A DNA stretch of 64,000 nucleotides, taken from contig NZ_FUKR01000048.1 in assembly GCF_900163835.1 (NCBI RefSeq), positions 1 through 64,000 on the forward strand, written 5' to 3'. Both the position numbers and the translations under genes were made by a program. The notes under the pieces are model-generated. The model did no database searches. It saw only the letters and a list, made by a program, of their open reading frames with translations, and was not told the DNA's origin. This stretch comes from Mycetocola reblochoni REB411 (GTDB taxonomy: Bacteria; Actinomycetota; Actinomycetes; Actinomycetales; Microbacteriaceae). Positions 27,053 through 35,483 of the stretch are shown here, in pieces; the stretch's first letter is position 1, and each line of letters starts with the position of its first letter.

Positions 27053-27298
27053 TCAGCCCGCGACGAGAACCGCGGCGTCCAGCAGGGCGACGACGCGGCG
27101 ATGACTGTCGCCGATCTCGACGAGACGCGCCGCACAGGCCGCCGCCGCCGGCGAGTGCCAGGGTGCGGCCAGATCGAGGATCCGCGGACCCAGATCGATC
27201 GAGCGGACGCGGTCGACCAGCTCCGTCGCCGCACCCCCGTCCGACACGGCCGACAGGAACGGCGCTCCCCCCGGCAGATCCCGACCCCAGTACTCCAC
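27053..27298 (-). CDS. Small WXG100-like helical protein
   Basis: An 81-residue protein starting at GTG 27298 (AAAGGA about 15 nt upstream). It begins VEYWGRDLPGG and is mostly amphipathic helix (ATELVDRVRSIDLGPRILDL... ARLVEIGDSHRRVVALLDAAV), with Trp in APWHSPAAAA instead of a strict WXG. The size and linkage to the hydrolase are like small ESX partner proteins. No secretion machinery is visible here. Confidence 0.5.
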   Translation of the reverse strand: MEYWGRDLPGGAPFLSAVSDGGAATELVDRVRSIDLGPRILDLAAPWHSPAAAACAARLVEIGDSHRRVVALLDAAVLVAG

Positions 27299-27523
27299 TC
27301 CCCGCGTCCTTTCCCGCGCCGCTGTGTCCGCCGATCGTCCCCATCCCGTACCCCCTCGTGCTGCCTGCCGTCGTCGCTGTCCACGCGTCGCAGACTGCAC
27401 CCGACAGGGCGGTGCGGACGCCGTGCACGGCGCATTGTGCACGACGGGCCGCGTCTCCCCCTCGGGGAGGGTTTCGGCAGCACGGCGTGGCGCGGTCACG
27501 CCGCGTCCATCACAATGGGTGGC

Positions 27524-28033
27524 ATGCTGCCCCCACGCCTGGCCCAGAACGATCGCTTCGGCATCGCTTTTGTCTGCGCGGGGAACATCTGCCGCTCCCC
27601 CATGGCCGAGGCGATCTTCCAGCATCAGGTCAGCACGGCGGGGCTCCAGGATCACGTCGCGGTCCGGTCGGCTGGCATCGGGGACTGGCACGTCGGAGAG
27701 CCTCCCGACCACCGCACGCTCGAGGCGCTGACCCGTCACGGGTACCCGCTCCTCGGGCGGCGCGCCCAGCAGTTCGATCCGGCCTGGTTCCCCGATCTCG
27801 ACCTCGTCGTCGCGCTCGACAGCAGTCACGAGCGGGCGCTGCGCGACTGGGCGCCGAGCGAGTCGGACAGGAGCAAGGTCGCCACTCTGCTCAGTTTCGA
27901 CCCTGCACAGGCCGCATCCCGCGACGTCCCCGACCCCTATTACCGCGACGATGCGGCGTTCGAGCAGGTTTTGGGCATGATTGAGGAAGCGTCGGCGCAG
28001 CTGTTCCGCCAGATCAGGCCGGCGATCACCTGA
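27524..28033 (+). CDS. Low-molecular-weight protein-tyrosine phosphatase
   Basis: A 169-residue phosphatase. The P-loop CX5RS is CAGNICRSPMAEAIF; the general-acid loop is DPYYRDD near the end. ATG at 27524 is 7 nt after CACAAT, a possible -10; an ATG 9 nt earlier is also in frame. LMW-PTPs often regulate polysaccharide export or stress; no cognate kinase is nearby. Confidence 0.9.
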   Translation: MLPPRLAQNDRFGIAFVCAGNICRSPMAEAIFQHQVSTAGLQDHVAVRSAGIGDWHVGEPPDHRTLEALTRHGYPLLGRRAQQFDPAWFPDLDLVVALDSSHERALRDWAPSESDRSKVATLLSFDPAQAASRDVPDPYYRDDAAFEQVLGMIEEASAQLFRQIRPAIT

Positions 28034-28084
28034 TCACGCCGGCCGTTCGCTGACCACACCAGTCATCCACTAGGGAGCCAACCG

Positions 28085-29467
28085 ATGACCTCACTTCCTC
28101 CGCAGCCGCTGAGCCCGCTGGACGGCCGGTACCGCACCGCCGTCGGACCCCTCGGCGATTACCTGTCCGAGGCCGGCCTCAACAGGGCGAGGGTCCAGGT
28201 CGAGGTCGAGTGGATCATCTACCTCACCGAGCACTCCATGTTCGGATCGTCGCCGCTGACCGACGAGCAGCAGCACGCCCTGCGCGCGCTCTACGTCGAC
28301 TTCGGCGAGTCGGAGATCGCCTGGCTGGCCGAGAAGGAGGCGGTCACCCGCCACGACGTCAAGGCGGTCGAGTACCTCGTCAGGGACCGTCTGGAGTCCC
28401 TCGACCTCGGTCACATCGCGGAGCTCACGCACATCACCTGCACGAGCGAGGACATCAACAACCTCTCGTACGCTCTCACCGTGTCCAGCGCGGTCCAGAG
28501 CGTCTGGCTGCCGGCGCTTCGCAGCGTGGTGAGCGCCCTCAGGGAGAGCGCGCACGAGTACCGGGGCGATGCGATGCTCTCGCGCACCCACGGGCAGCCG
28601 GCCACGCCGACGACGATGGGCCGCGAGCTCGCGGTCACCGCGTGGCGGCTGGAGCGCATCGCCGCCCAGGTCGACGGCACCGAGTACCTCGGCAAGTTCT
28701 CGGGTGCGACGGGGACGTTCGCGGCCCACCTGGTCGCGGACCCCGACGTCGACTGGACCGGGGTGTCCCGCGAGTTCGTCGAGTCCCTCGGTCTGGTGTG
28801 GAACCCGCTCACCACGCAGATCGAGTCACACGACTGGCAGGCCGAGCTCTACAGCCGCATCTCGCACGCCAACCGGGTGCTGCACAACCTCGCCACCGAC
28901 GCGTGGACGTACATCTCGCTCGGCTACTTCCGGCAGATCCCGCAGGCCGGGGCGACCGGTTCGTCGACGATGCCGCACAAGATCAACCCCATCCGCTTCG
29001 AGAACGCCGAGGCGAACCTCGAGCTGTCCAGCGCGCTCCTCGACTCGCTCGCGGCGACGCTGGTCACCAGTCGGCTGCAGCGTGATCTGACGGACTCGAC
29101 GACGCAGCGGAACATCGGGGTCGCGCTGGGGCACTCACTGCTCGCCCTCGACAACCTGCGTCGGGGCCTCGGCGAGATCGATCTCGACCGCGCGGTGCTC
29201 GCCGCCGACCTCGATTCCAACTGGGAGATCCTCGGCGAGGCGATCCAGACCGTCATCAGGGCCGAGGTCGTCGCGGGTCGTTCCCAGATCAGCGATCCCT
29301 ACGCGCTCCTCAAGGATCTGACACGGGGCAAGCGGATCGGCGCTGCCGAGCTCGCCGAGTTCGTGTCGGGGCTGGACATCGGTGACGCTGCGAAGGCGCG
29401 CCTACTCGCCCTCACCCCTGCCGGCTACGTCGGGCTGTCCGACTCGCTCGTCGACCTGCTCCCCTGA
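28085..29467 (+). CDS. purB: Adenylosuccinate lyase
   Basis: A 460-residue fumarase-superfamily enzyme that acts twice in purine synthesis: SAICAR to AICAR and adenylosuccinate to AMP. Signature loop GSSTMPHKINP, catalytic region SRTHGQPATPTTMGREL and TSEDINN. Size and sequence fit the long PurB class of proteobacteria and actinobacteria. AGGGAG precedes the ATG. Followed by a strong terminator. Confidence 0.95.
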   Translation: MTSLPPQPLSPLDGRYRTAVGPLGDYLSEAGLNRARVQVEVEWIIYLTEHSMFGSSPLTDEQQHALRALYVDFGESEIAWLAEKEAVTRHDVKAVEYLVRDRLESLDLGHIAELTHITCTSEDINNLSYALTVSSAVQSVWLPALRSVVSALRESAHEYRGDAMLSRTHGQPATPTTMGRELAVTAWRLERIAAQVDGTEYLGKFSGATGTFAAHLVADPDVDWTGVSREFVESLGLVWNPLTTQIESHDWQAELYSRISHANRVLHNLATDAWTYISLGYFRQIPQAGATGSSTMPHKINPIRFENAEANLELSSALLDSLAATLVTSRLQRDLTDSTTQRNIGVALGHSLLALDNLRRGLGEIDLDRAVLAADLDSNWEILGEAIQTVIRAEVVAGRSQISDPYALLKDLTRGKRIGAAELAEFVSGLDIGDAAKARLLALTPAGYVGLSDSLVDLLP

Positions 29468-29471
29468 GGAA

Positions 29472-29501
29472 TGCCCGGCGGGGCGCCGTCCCCGCCGGGC
29501 A
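29472..29501 (+). terminator. purB terminator
   Basis: Perfect 12-bp stem TGCCCGGCGGGG (29472-29483) and its complement (29490-29501), 6-nt loop, beginning 5 nt after the stop. Confidence 0.85.
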
Positions 29502-29598
29502 GCCGCTCCGCAGCGTGACGGTCACTGCACGGGGATCACGGCGCAGTTGCCGCAGATCGACGGCCACAGATCACGGGCCGTCGCTCAACGGCCACCGA

Positions 29599-29886
29599 TC
29601 AGTGTCCGCGGCCTCCGCCCGTTCCGGGCTTGTTGTCCTCGTCGCCGTCCTGCAGCCTGATGTCGTTGCGCTCGAGGTCATCGGGCTTGACCGAGAGCGC
29701 GAACATCGCGATCCCCACCAGCGACACGATGAAGGCGATGCCGAAGGCGATCAGCGCGAAGATCACGTCGCGGGTCGACATGAGCGTGATCAGGCCAGTG
29801 AAAACGCCAAGGATGGCGGAGATCACGATCAGCTCGACCGGCTTGAGGATCTCGCGGCGGCTGGGCTTGCGGGGCTCGGTGCTCAC
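29599..29886 (-). CDS. Small two-helix membrane protein
   Basis: A 95-residue protein with two hydrophobic helices (KPVELIVISAILGVFTGLI and the segment around FIVSLVGIAMFALSV) flanked by a basic N-terminus and a charged, Gly-rich C-terminus. GTG start forms a GTGA overlap with the upstream DUF308 gene, so the two are one unit. Similar short proteins are annotated as conserved hypothetical in actinobacteria; function unknown. Confidence 0.8.
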   Translation of the reverse strand: MSTEPRKPSRREILKPVELIVISAILGVFTGLITLMSTRDVIFALIAFGIAFIVSLVGIAMFALSVKPDDLERNDIRLQDGDEDNKPGTGGGRGH

Positions 29887-30527
29887 CGGGCGACCTCCTG
29901 ATCGGCGGGGGCAGCGTCGCGCACGGTCGACTCGGTCCCCCACTTGTAGCTGAGTGCGGCGATGACGAGGTACACGCCGACGATCGCCGCGTACGCGCCG
30001 AAGGCGCCGAGCGTCAGCACCGAGGCGGTCTGCGCACCGGGCACGTTCTCCGTGCCGCCGTACTGCACGAAGAAGTCCGCCGGGACGAGAACGAAGACGA
30101 CCGCGAGCACCATTGTCAGCACCGCGGTGAAGACCCACTCCTTGGAGAACGGCTGGCGCCCGCGGGCTCGGAGCCCTCCGATGAGCTCGACGATGCCGCT
30201 GGCACCCGCCCAGACCGCGACGAGAAGCAGCCAAACGCGCACCTCCGACGACACGAGCACCAGAGCCGCGATACCTGCCACCAGCGTGATTGCAGCCTGC
30301 ACGATGCTGTAGACGCTCCACGGCCGTTCAAGCACCCGGGCGCTCCACGGGCCGACGGCGAGGGCGCTCACGATGGCGAAGACGCCAAAGATGAGCATGC
30401 CGCGGGACTCGGAGTGGTCCGTCGAGAACGTCACGGCCATGCCGGCTGCGAAGCTGAGCACGCCGCGGAGGGCGAGCGGGCCCCAGTACGGGAACGCTCC
30501 CGTCGTTGTGGACGTCGTGCCTGGCAC
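29883..30527 (-). CDS. DUF308/HdeD-like membrane protein
   Basis: A 214-residue protein with six predicted helices arranged as two similar halves, like HdeD. Typical elements: WGPLALRGVLSFAAG and the AVWAGASGIVELIGGLRAR stretch before the second half. GAGAGAGGG precedes the GTG. HdeD proteins are linked to acid or stress response in other bacteria; here only the fold is supported. Upstream of a small membrane gene overlapping by 4 bp. Confidence 0.82.
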   Translation of the reverse strand: MPGTTSTTTGAFPYWGPLALRGVLSFAAGMAVTFSTDHSESRGMLIFGVFAIVSALAVGPWSARVLERPWSVYSIVQAAITLVAGIAALVLVSSEVRVWLLLVAVWAGASGIVELIGGLRARGRQPFSKEWVFTAVLTMVLAVVFVLVPADFFVQYGGTENVPGAQTASVLTLGAFGAYAAIVGVYLVIAALSYKWGTESTVRDAAPADQEVAR

Positions 30528-30551
30528 AGTTGGCCCTCTCTCATCTGGTGC

Positions 30552-30568
30552 GGGGTCACCCCAGTCTA
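30552..30568 (-). promoter_or_regulatory. Promoter of the DUF308 operon with palindrome at the start site
   Basis: Minus strand TAGACT (30568-30563) is directly followed by the 11-bp palindrome GGGGTGACCCC (30562-30552), which would straddle the transcription start; possible operator of an unknown regulator. Confidence 0.4.
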
Positions 30569-30641
30569 CGTGCCGCGCACCGCACGCCCGACCGCACGGT
30601 CGCGACAGCGATCCGCCCGGGGCGGCCGAAACCCGACGGTG

Positions 30642-32006
30642 TCAGATCCCCGGAGCGAGGTCCGCGAAGCGCGAGTAGTGGCCGTGGAACGCGACGGTCA
30701 CGGTCCGTGTCGGGCCGTTGCGGTGCTTGGCCACGATCAGGTCGGCCTCGCCCGCGCGCGGGCTGTCCTTCTCGTACACGCTCTCCCTGTGCAGCAGGAT
30801 GACCATATCGGCGTCCTGCTCGAGCGAGCCGGACTCGCGCAGGTCGCTGACCGCCGGCATCTTGTCGGCGCGCTGCTCGGACGCACGGTTCAGCTGGGAC
30901 AGCGCGATGACCGGGACCTGCAGCTCCTTAGCGAGCAGCTTCAGCGCACGGGAGAACTCGGAGACCTCCTGCTGCCTGCTCTCGACCCGCTTGCCGCTGG
31001 TCATCAGCTGCAGGTAGTCGATGACGACGAGCTTGAGCCCGACCTTCTGCTTGAGCCGACGGCATTTGGCACGGATCTCGACGAGCGTCATGTTGGGGCT
31101 GTCGTCGATGTACAGCGGCGCGTCGTTGATCTTGCCCCGCGTGGACGCGACCTTCGTCCAGTCGCGGTCGTCCATCTCGCCCTTGCGCATCGACTGCAGC
31201 GGGACGCTGGCCTCGGCCGACAGCAGGCGCATGGCGATCTCGCTCCTACCCATCTCGAGCGAGAAGAAGATCGCGGGCATGTTGTGGGCGATCGCCGCCG
31301 ACCGCGCGAAGTCGAGGGCGAGGGTGGACTTTCCCATCGCCGGACGGGCGGCGACGATGATCAGCTGCCCTCCGTGGAAGCCGTTGGTGAGGTCGTCCAT
31401 CTCGGCGAAGCCTGTCGGCGTTCCGGCCATTCCGCCGTCGGCGCCCTCCGCGGCCTCGATCTCGCTCATGGCAACGCCGACCGCGTCGCTCAGCGGGACG
31501 TAGTCCTCGGTCTCGACCCCGCCGGCGACGCTGTAGATCTCTGCCTGGGCGTTGTTCACCAGGTCGAGGACCTCCCCCTCGCCCGAGTAGCCCATCTGAA
31601 CGATCCGCGTCCCGGCCTCGACCAGCCGGCGCAGGAGGGCACGCTCGGCGACGATGCTCGCGTAGTAGCCCGCATTCGCCGCCGTCGGCACGAGCGAGGT
31701 GAGGGTGTGCAGGTAGTCGGCGCCACCGGCACGGCTGAGGTCGCCGGTCTTGACCAGCTCGTCGGTGACAGCGATGACGTCGGTCGGCTCGCCCCTGGCG
31801 TACAACGACAGCAGGGCGTCGAACACGATCTCGTGCTTGGGGATGTAGAAGTCCTGGCCCCTGACCGTCTCGACCACGTCGGCCACGGCATCCTTGGACA
31901 GGAGCATGCCTCCGAGCGCCGACTGCTCGGCGAGGAGGTCATGCGGCGGCGTCCGGTCGTGACGCGGCTCCTCGGTGGGCATGGAGCCGATCTGAGCAAG
32001 TGACAC
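30642..32006 (-). CDS. dnaB: Replicative DNA helicase DnaB
   Basis: A 454-residue hexameric helicase. N-terminal primase-interacting helical domain (PHDLLAEQSALGGMLLS) then the RecA-like core: Walker A ARPAMGKSTLALDF, Walker B VVIDYLQLMTSG and the C-terminal KHRNGPTRTV. No intein interrupts the core. GTG at 32006 has AGAAAGG upstream. It is separated from the rplI operon by an 813-bp non-coding region with DnaA boxes. Confidence 0.96.
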   Translation of the reverse strand: MSLAQIGSMPTEEPRHDRTPPHDLLAEQSALGGMLLSKDAVADVVETVRGQDFYIPKHEIVFDALLSLYARGEPTDVIAVTDELVKTGDLSRAGGADYLHTLTSLVPTAANAGYYASIVAERALLRRLVEAGTRIVQMGYSGEGEVLDLVNNAQAEIYSVAGGVETEDYVPLSDAVGVAMSEIEAAEGADGGMAGTPTGFAEMDDLTNGFHGGQLIIVAARPAMGKSTLALDFARSAAIAHNMPAIFFSLEMGRSEIAMRLLSAEASVPLQSMRKGEMDDRDWTKVASTRGKINDAPLYIDDSPNMTLVEIRAKCRRLKQKVGLKLVVIDYLQLMTSGKRVESRQQEVSEFSRALKLLAKELQVPVIALSQLNRASEQRADKMPAVSDLRESGSLEQDADMVILLHRESVYEKDSPRAGEADLIVAKHRNGPTRTVTVAFHGHYSRFADLAPGI

Positions 32007-32238
32007 CGGACGCCTTCTTTCTGATCACGAACCGCCGGCCCGAAGGAAACCGGGCCCAGTGGCCGGTCGGCCGTAACCCGCTAGCCGACACCCACTGGCC
32101 GACACGGGATTGGTCCGAACGTCCCAGTGGATGCCACGGCACTGAACGGTTTCAGTAGAGCAGCAGCCACCGACACTCGAACGTCGTCGAGCCGGAGGGC
32201 CGAGGTGCCGGACGGAACCGGTTCGGCACGGTCGATTC

Positions 32239-32268
32239 ACCCTAGGGAGCCCCGGCGATCCAGGCCAA
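32239..32268 (-). promoter_or_regulatory. Candidate dnaB promoter
   Basis: Minus strand TTGGCC (32268-32263), 18-bp spacer, TAGGGT (32244-32239). A start near 32233 gives a leader of about 227 nt. A perfect DnaA box begins 9 bp upstream of the -35. Confidence 0.45.
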
Positions 32269-32276
32269 ATCAGACC

Positions 32277-32419
32277 TGTGGACAATGCGGTGGAAAACGT
32301 GGGCGCAACGCCGTCGCCCTTGTGAACAACCAGGGAAAAAACCTGTGGACAGCATGGGGAGTAACATTTCACTTTATTGATCTGACCAGGGATTTCCTTG
32401 CTCCACACCCTGTGGGGAA
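32277..32419 (-). promoter_or_regulatory. Cluster of DnaA boxes
   Basis: Four 9-mers all facing the minus strand: 32277-32285 is a perfect TTGTCCACA; 32321-32329 reads TTGTTCACA (one change); 32344-32352 reads CTGTCCACA (one change); 32411-32419 reads TTCCCCACA (two changes). Between the last two is an unusually AT-rich stretch (about 32359-32400). The rest of 32007-32820 holds repeats and terminators listed separately and no gene I can support. Confidence 0.6.
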
Positions 32420-32484
32420 AAACCGACCTCAAGTAAGGGTTGAAGCATCGGGCTTGACGTTGCGCTATGTGTACTTCTCTGGGG

Positions 32485-32508
32485 AAAACACCCCCCGAAA
32501 CGGGGTGT
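32485..32508 (-). terminator. Terminator-like hairpin with short U-tract
   Basis: Minus strand ACACCCC (32508-32502), loop, GGGGTGT (32494-32488), then TTTT ending at 32485. It lies about 270 bp past the rplI terminator, so it may be a backup or end an unseen small RNA. Confidence 0.5.
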
Positions 32509-32708
32509 CAGCCAGCCTCGCGCCATCCCCGTCGTGGCCCGTTCACCCGGCGCTCGGCATCGTCACATTCGCACGCGCGGACAGGACGGTGAGGCGGCGT
32601 GAACAGCCCTCAAGGCGGGCCGACCGCCGGCACGCGCCCGAGTCGGCTGCGCGCCCAGCCCGGACCGCTGCATTCGCCCGCGCACGCCCGCGGACGAGCG
32701 GCCACCGT

Positions 32709-32759
32709 GCACCAGCGGCGTCCGCGCACCAGCGGTGTCCGCGCACCAGCGGTGTCCGC
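32709..32759 (+). repeat. Three tandem copies of a 17-bp repeat
   Basis: GCACCAGCGGYGTCCGC repeats at 32709-32725, 32726-32742 and 32743-32759, the last two identical and the first differing at one base; a fourth copy begins (GCACG) at 32760. Each junction can form a short GGTG/CACC hairpin. Confidence 0.85.
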
Positions 32760-32766
32760 GCACGAC

Positions 32767-32796
32767 GAAGGGGGAGGGCCGAAGCCCTCCCCCTTC
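32767..32796 (-). terminator. Terminator of the rpsF-ssb-rpsR-rplI operon
   Basis: Perfect 13-bp stem GAAGGGGGAGGGC / complement with loop TTCG on the minus strand, a stable UUCG tetraloop, 24 bp after the rplI stop. Confidence 0.9.
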
Positions 32797-32820
32797 TGTC
32801 ACCGCGAGACGCGGGTGGCG

Positions 32821-33273
32821 CTACTTGGCCGCGACGACCTGGAGCGTGATGGTGGCGAGAACGTCCTCGTGCAGACGGACGGTCGCCTCGTGGCTGCCCA
32901 CGACCTTGATCGGGTTGACGATCTGGACCTTGCGCTTGTCGATCTGGCCGAGGCCGGCCTCGGCGACCGCGTCAGCGATCTGCGCGGGCTTGACCGAGCC
33001 GAACAGACGACCCTCGTTGCCGGCCTTGACGGCGAGCTTGACCGCGGTGCCCTCGAGCGAGGCCTTGAACGCCTGAGCGTCCTCGAGCGAGGCCAGGGCA
33101 CGAGCGCTGCGCGCGGCCTTGATCTGCTCGACCTGCTTCTGACCGCCACGCGACCAGACGACCGCGAAGCCCTGGGGGACCAGGTAGTTGCGGGCGTAAC
33201 CGTTCTTGACCTCGACGACGTCGCCGGGGGTTCCGAGGCCATCGACCTCGTGCGTGAGAATGAGCTTCGACAT
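32821..33273 (-). CDS. rplI: 50S ribosomal protein L9
   Basis: A 150-residue bL9. N-terminal domain carries the family signature [20 protein letters not shown], followed by the long connecting helix ([20 protein letters not shown]) and the C-terminal rRNA-binding domain. AAGGAG precedes the ATG. Last gene of the operon. Confidence 0.97.
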   Translation of the reverse strand: MSKLILTHEVDGLGTPGDVVEVKNGYARNYLVPQGFAVVWSRGGQKQVEQIKAARSARALASLEDAQAFKASLEGTAVKLAVKAGNEGRLFGSVKPAQIADAVAEAGLGQIDKRKVQIVNPIKVVGSHEATVRLHEDVLATITLQVVAAK

Positions 33274-33286
33274 GATTCGTTACTCC

Positions 33287-33544
33287 TTAGCGGCCGGAGC
33301 CGGCGTAGGGGAGGAGCGCCATCTCACGCGCGTTCTTGACGGCACGTGCGATGAGACGCTGCTCCTGGACGGAGACGCCGGTGATGCGGCGCGCACGGAT
33401 CTTGCCGCGCTCAGAGACGAACTTGCGGAGGGTCGCGACGTCCTTGTAGTCGATGACGCCGACGCGGATCGCCTTCGCGGGAGCGACGACCTTGGCGCCC
33501 TTCCCGCGGGGCTTGCGGCTCGTGCCGCTTGACTTTCCAGCCAT
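33287..33544 (-). CDS. rpsR: 30S ribosomal protein S18
   Basis: An 85-residue bS18 with the core [19 protein letters not shown] and [21 protein letters not shown]. No zinc-binding Cys set is present, so it is the zinc-independent (C-minus) type. A palindrome TTATCGATAA (33554-33563) abuts its AAGGAAAAA ribosome site and could tune initiation. Confidence 0.97.
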   Translation of the reverse strand: MAGKSSGTSRKPRGKGAKVVAPAKAIRVGVIDYKDVATLRKFVSERGKIRARRITGVSVQEQRLIARAVKNAREMALLPYAGSGR

Positions 33545-33596
33545 AGTTTTTCCTTATCGATAAGAAAGATGTGTGTCCCGGCATGCGGGACGGGAA

Positions 33597-34118
33597 TCAG
33601 AAGGGGGTGTCGTCGCCGAACGATCCCGGCGTGTTCCAGCCGCCAGCACCGCCGCCGGAGACGGCGGGACCGGACGCGGCCCACGGCTCGTCGTTCGACG
33701 GGTACTGCTGCTGCTGGACCTGCCCCTGACCGCGGTTTCCGCCGCCGCCCCCGCCACTGGTGCGGGTGACCTGCGCGGTCGCGTAGCGGAGGCTCGGGCC
33801 GATCTCGTCGACCTCGAGCTCGATGACGGTGCGCTTCTCGCCCTCCTTGGTGTCGTAGGAGCGCTGACGCAGACGACCCTGCGCGATCACGCGCTGGCCC
33901 TTCGTCAGCGAGCCGGCGACGTTCTCGGCGAACTCGCGCCACACACTGGCGCGCAGGAAGAGCGCCTCGCCGTCCTTCCACTCGTTCGACTGACGGTCGA
34001 AGGTGCGAGGGGTCGAGGCGATGGTGAAGTTCGCCACGGCCAGTCCGGACTGCGTGTAGCGCAGCTCAGGGTCGGCCGTGAGGTTCCCCACGACGGTGAT
34101 GACGGTTTCGCCGGCCAT
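33597..34118 (-). CDS. ssb: Single-stranded DNA-binding protein
   Basis: A 173-residue SSB: OB fold in residues 1-110 ([20 protein letters not shown]... [17 protein letters not shown]), a Gly/Gln-rich linker and the acidic tail FGDDTPF that binds replication and repair partners. Start overlaps nothing; 5 bp after rpsF. The canonical replication copy, judged by its place between rpsF and rpsR. Confidence 0.97.
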   Translation of the reverse strand: MAGETVITVVGNLTADPELRYTQSGLAVANFTIASTPRTFDRQSNEWKDGEALFLRASVWREFAENVAGSLTKGQRVIAQGRLRQRSYDTKEGEKRTVIELEVDEIGPSLRYATAQVTRTSGGGGGGNRGQGQVQQQQYPSNDEPWAASGPAVSGGGAGGWNTPGSFGDDTPF

Positions 34119-34123
34119 CGGGA

Positions 34124-34495
34124 CTAGGCGTCCTTCTTGACGGAGGCAGCCTTGCGGGCTGCCTTGGCGTCCTGACGCTTGGCCTCGGCCTCGACCTGGG
34201 CGATCGCCTCTTCGGCACGCAGCACCTTCGTGCGCATGACGGCCTCGGACAGCTTCAGCTGACGGTCGAGCTCGTTCGTCGCCTCGCTGGTCGCGGTGAA
34301 GTCGACGACGGCGTAGATGCCCTCGCTCTTCTTGTTGATCTCGTAGGCGAGACGGCGGCGGCCCCAGATGTCGACGTTGTCGATCGTGCCACCGTCGTTG
34401 CGGATGACGTTGAGGAACTTGTCGAGACTGGGAGCAACGGTGCGCTCGTCAATCTCGGGGTCCAGAATCACCATGAGTTCGTACTGATGCGTCAC
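34124..34495 (-). CDS. rpsF: 30S ribosomal protein S6
   Basis: A 123-residue bS6 ([52 protein letters not shown]) with a Lys/Ala-rich tail. GTG at 34495 is chosen for the perfect AAGGAGGTG site; the frame extends to 34627 without family similarity. First gene of the operon. Confidence 0.97.
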   Translation of the reverse strand: MTHQYELMVILDPEIDERTVAPSLDKFLNVIRNDGGTIDNVDIWGRRRLAYEINKKSEGIYAVVDFTATSEATNELDRQLKLSEAVMRTKVLRAEEAIAQVEAEAKRQDAKAARKAASVKKDA

Positions 34496-34520
34496 TAACC
34501 CACCTCCTTCGGACTTAACG

Positions 34521-34539
34521 GCTGCAGGATTTCTGCAGC
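34521..34539 (-). promoter_or_regulatory. Hairpin in the rpsF leader
   Basis: Perfect 7-bp stem GCTGCAG-AAATC-CTGCAGC, 25 nt upstream of the rpsF start. S6:S18 autoregulatory leaders exist in many phyla, but I cannot confirm the diagnostic bulged CCG arrangement, so this is only a candidate. Confidence 0.3.
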
Positions 34540-34725
34540 AGGAGGGTTGTTGCATCGTCGCCGGTGTGCAGGATGCACGGGGGCAACCCTGCAACCCTAT
34601 CGGAGGCCACAGCCTTAAGCGAGCCATGGGCCGATCGGCGTGCAGAAAACGCCAGGCACGTATGCCTGTGAGTTCCCTTAGACTTCTGGACTGTCACCAC
34701 TGACACGACGCAAGGGACCATCTCC

Positions 34726-35382
34726 ATGTCCGACCAGACACCCACGCCTCCCACCGACGGACCCGCCGTCCCGCCCGTGCCGCCGGCGCCGCCCGTGGCA
34801 CCGCAGGGACCGTCCGCCCCTCAGGGCCAGGGGAATGGCCTCGCGATCACCGCCCTCGTCCTCGGAATCCTCTCCGTCGTGCTGTGCTGGTTCCCGCTGC
34901 TGGCCGCACCGCTCGGGATCGTGGCGCTCGTCCTCGGAATCGTCGCGCTCCGCAAGCGCCAGGCGAAGGGCATGTCGCTGACCGGCATCATCACCGGTGG
35001 CGTCGGCGTGCTGATCTCGATCATCGTGATCATCATCTCCGCGATCGTCTTCGCAACCGCGATCTCCACCGCCAACAACTACACAGACGAGTACACCGAG
35101 CAGTCGGAGGCCGTGTACGAGCTCGAGTTCCGCGCCTCGGTCAACTCGGGCGACGCGAGCGTCAGCTACAGCACCGGGGGCAGCAGCTCGTCCACCGACA
35201 TCACCGCGGAGGAGTGGTCCGAGACCGCCACCCTCGAGGGCTACGACGCCGCCTCCCTCGTCGTCACGGGCGACTACGAGACCAGTGACCAGGAGGTCAC
35301 CTGCGAGCTCATCCTCGACGGCGAGGTCGTCGACAGCCAGAGCGGCACCACGAGCGTCAGCTGCTCGGCAAGCACCTTCTGA
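34726..35382 (+). CDS. DUF4190 membrane protein with MmpS-like C-terminal domain
   Basis: A 218-residue protein: Pro-rich cytoplasmic N-terminus (1-38), two helices of the DUF4190 type (ITALVLGILSVVLCWFPLL and TGIITGGVGVLISIIVIIIS) around the basic ALRKRQAKGMS turn, then an external domain of about 110 residues. That domain (YELEFRASVNSGDASVSYST... VTCELILDGEVVDSQSG... VSCSAS) resembles MmpS/transport-accessory beta-sandwich proteins with two Cys. Function unknown; envelope location is clear. AAGGGA lies upstream. Confidence 0.8.
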   Translation: MSDQTPTPPTDGPAVPPVPPAPPVAPQGPSAPQGQGNGLAITALVLGILSVVLCWFPLLAAPLGIVALVLGIVALRKRQAKGMSLTGIITGGVGVLISIIVIIISAIVFATAISTANNYTDEYTEQSEAVYELEFRASVNSGDASVSYSTGGSSSSTDITAEEWSETATLEGYDAASLVVTGDYETSDQEVTCELILDGEVVDSQSGTTSVSCSASTF

Positions 35383-35412
35383 CCCGGCAGCGCCGAGCAC
35401 AGAACCCCGAGT

Positions 35413-35437
35413 GCCCCGACCGGATGACGGTCGGGGC
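35413..35437. terminator. Bidirectional terminator
   Basis: Perfect 10-bp stem GCCCCGACCG/CGGTCGGGGC with 5-nt loop between the convergent DUF4190 and GNAT genes. Confidence 0.8.
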
Positions 35438-35483
35438 CCTCGTCGTCCACCGGCGCGGCTCCGTGTGCCGCGGTCAGCGACGC

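Noticed and set aside
27030-27428. A 132-codon minus-strand frame in the WXG-like region
   Set aside because: Gly/Arg-rich low complexity in a different frame; the 81-residue frame has a more protein-like helical pattern.
32709-32759. CRISPR array
   Set aside because: Units are directly adjacent 17-mers with no spacers.
32007-32820. The gap as the chromosomal oriC
   Set aside because: DnaA boxes are present, but dnaA, dnaN and rpmH are not in the window. Only DnaA binding or an auxiliary role is supported.
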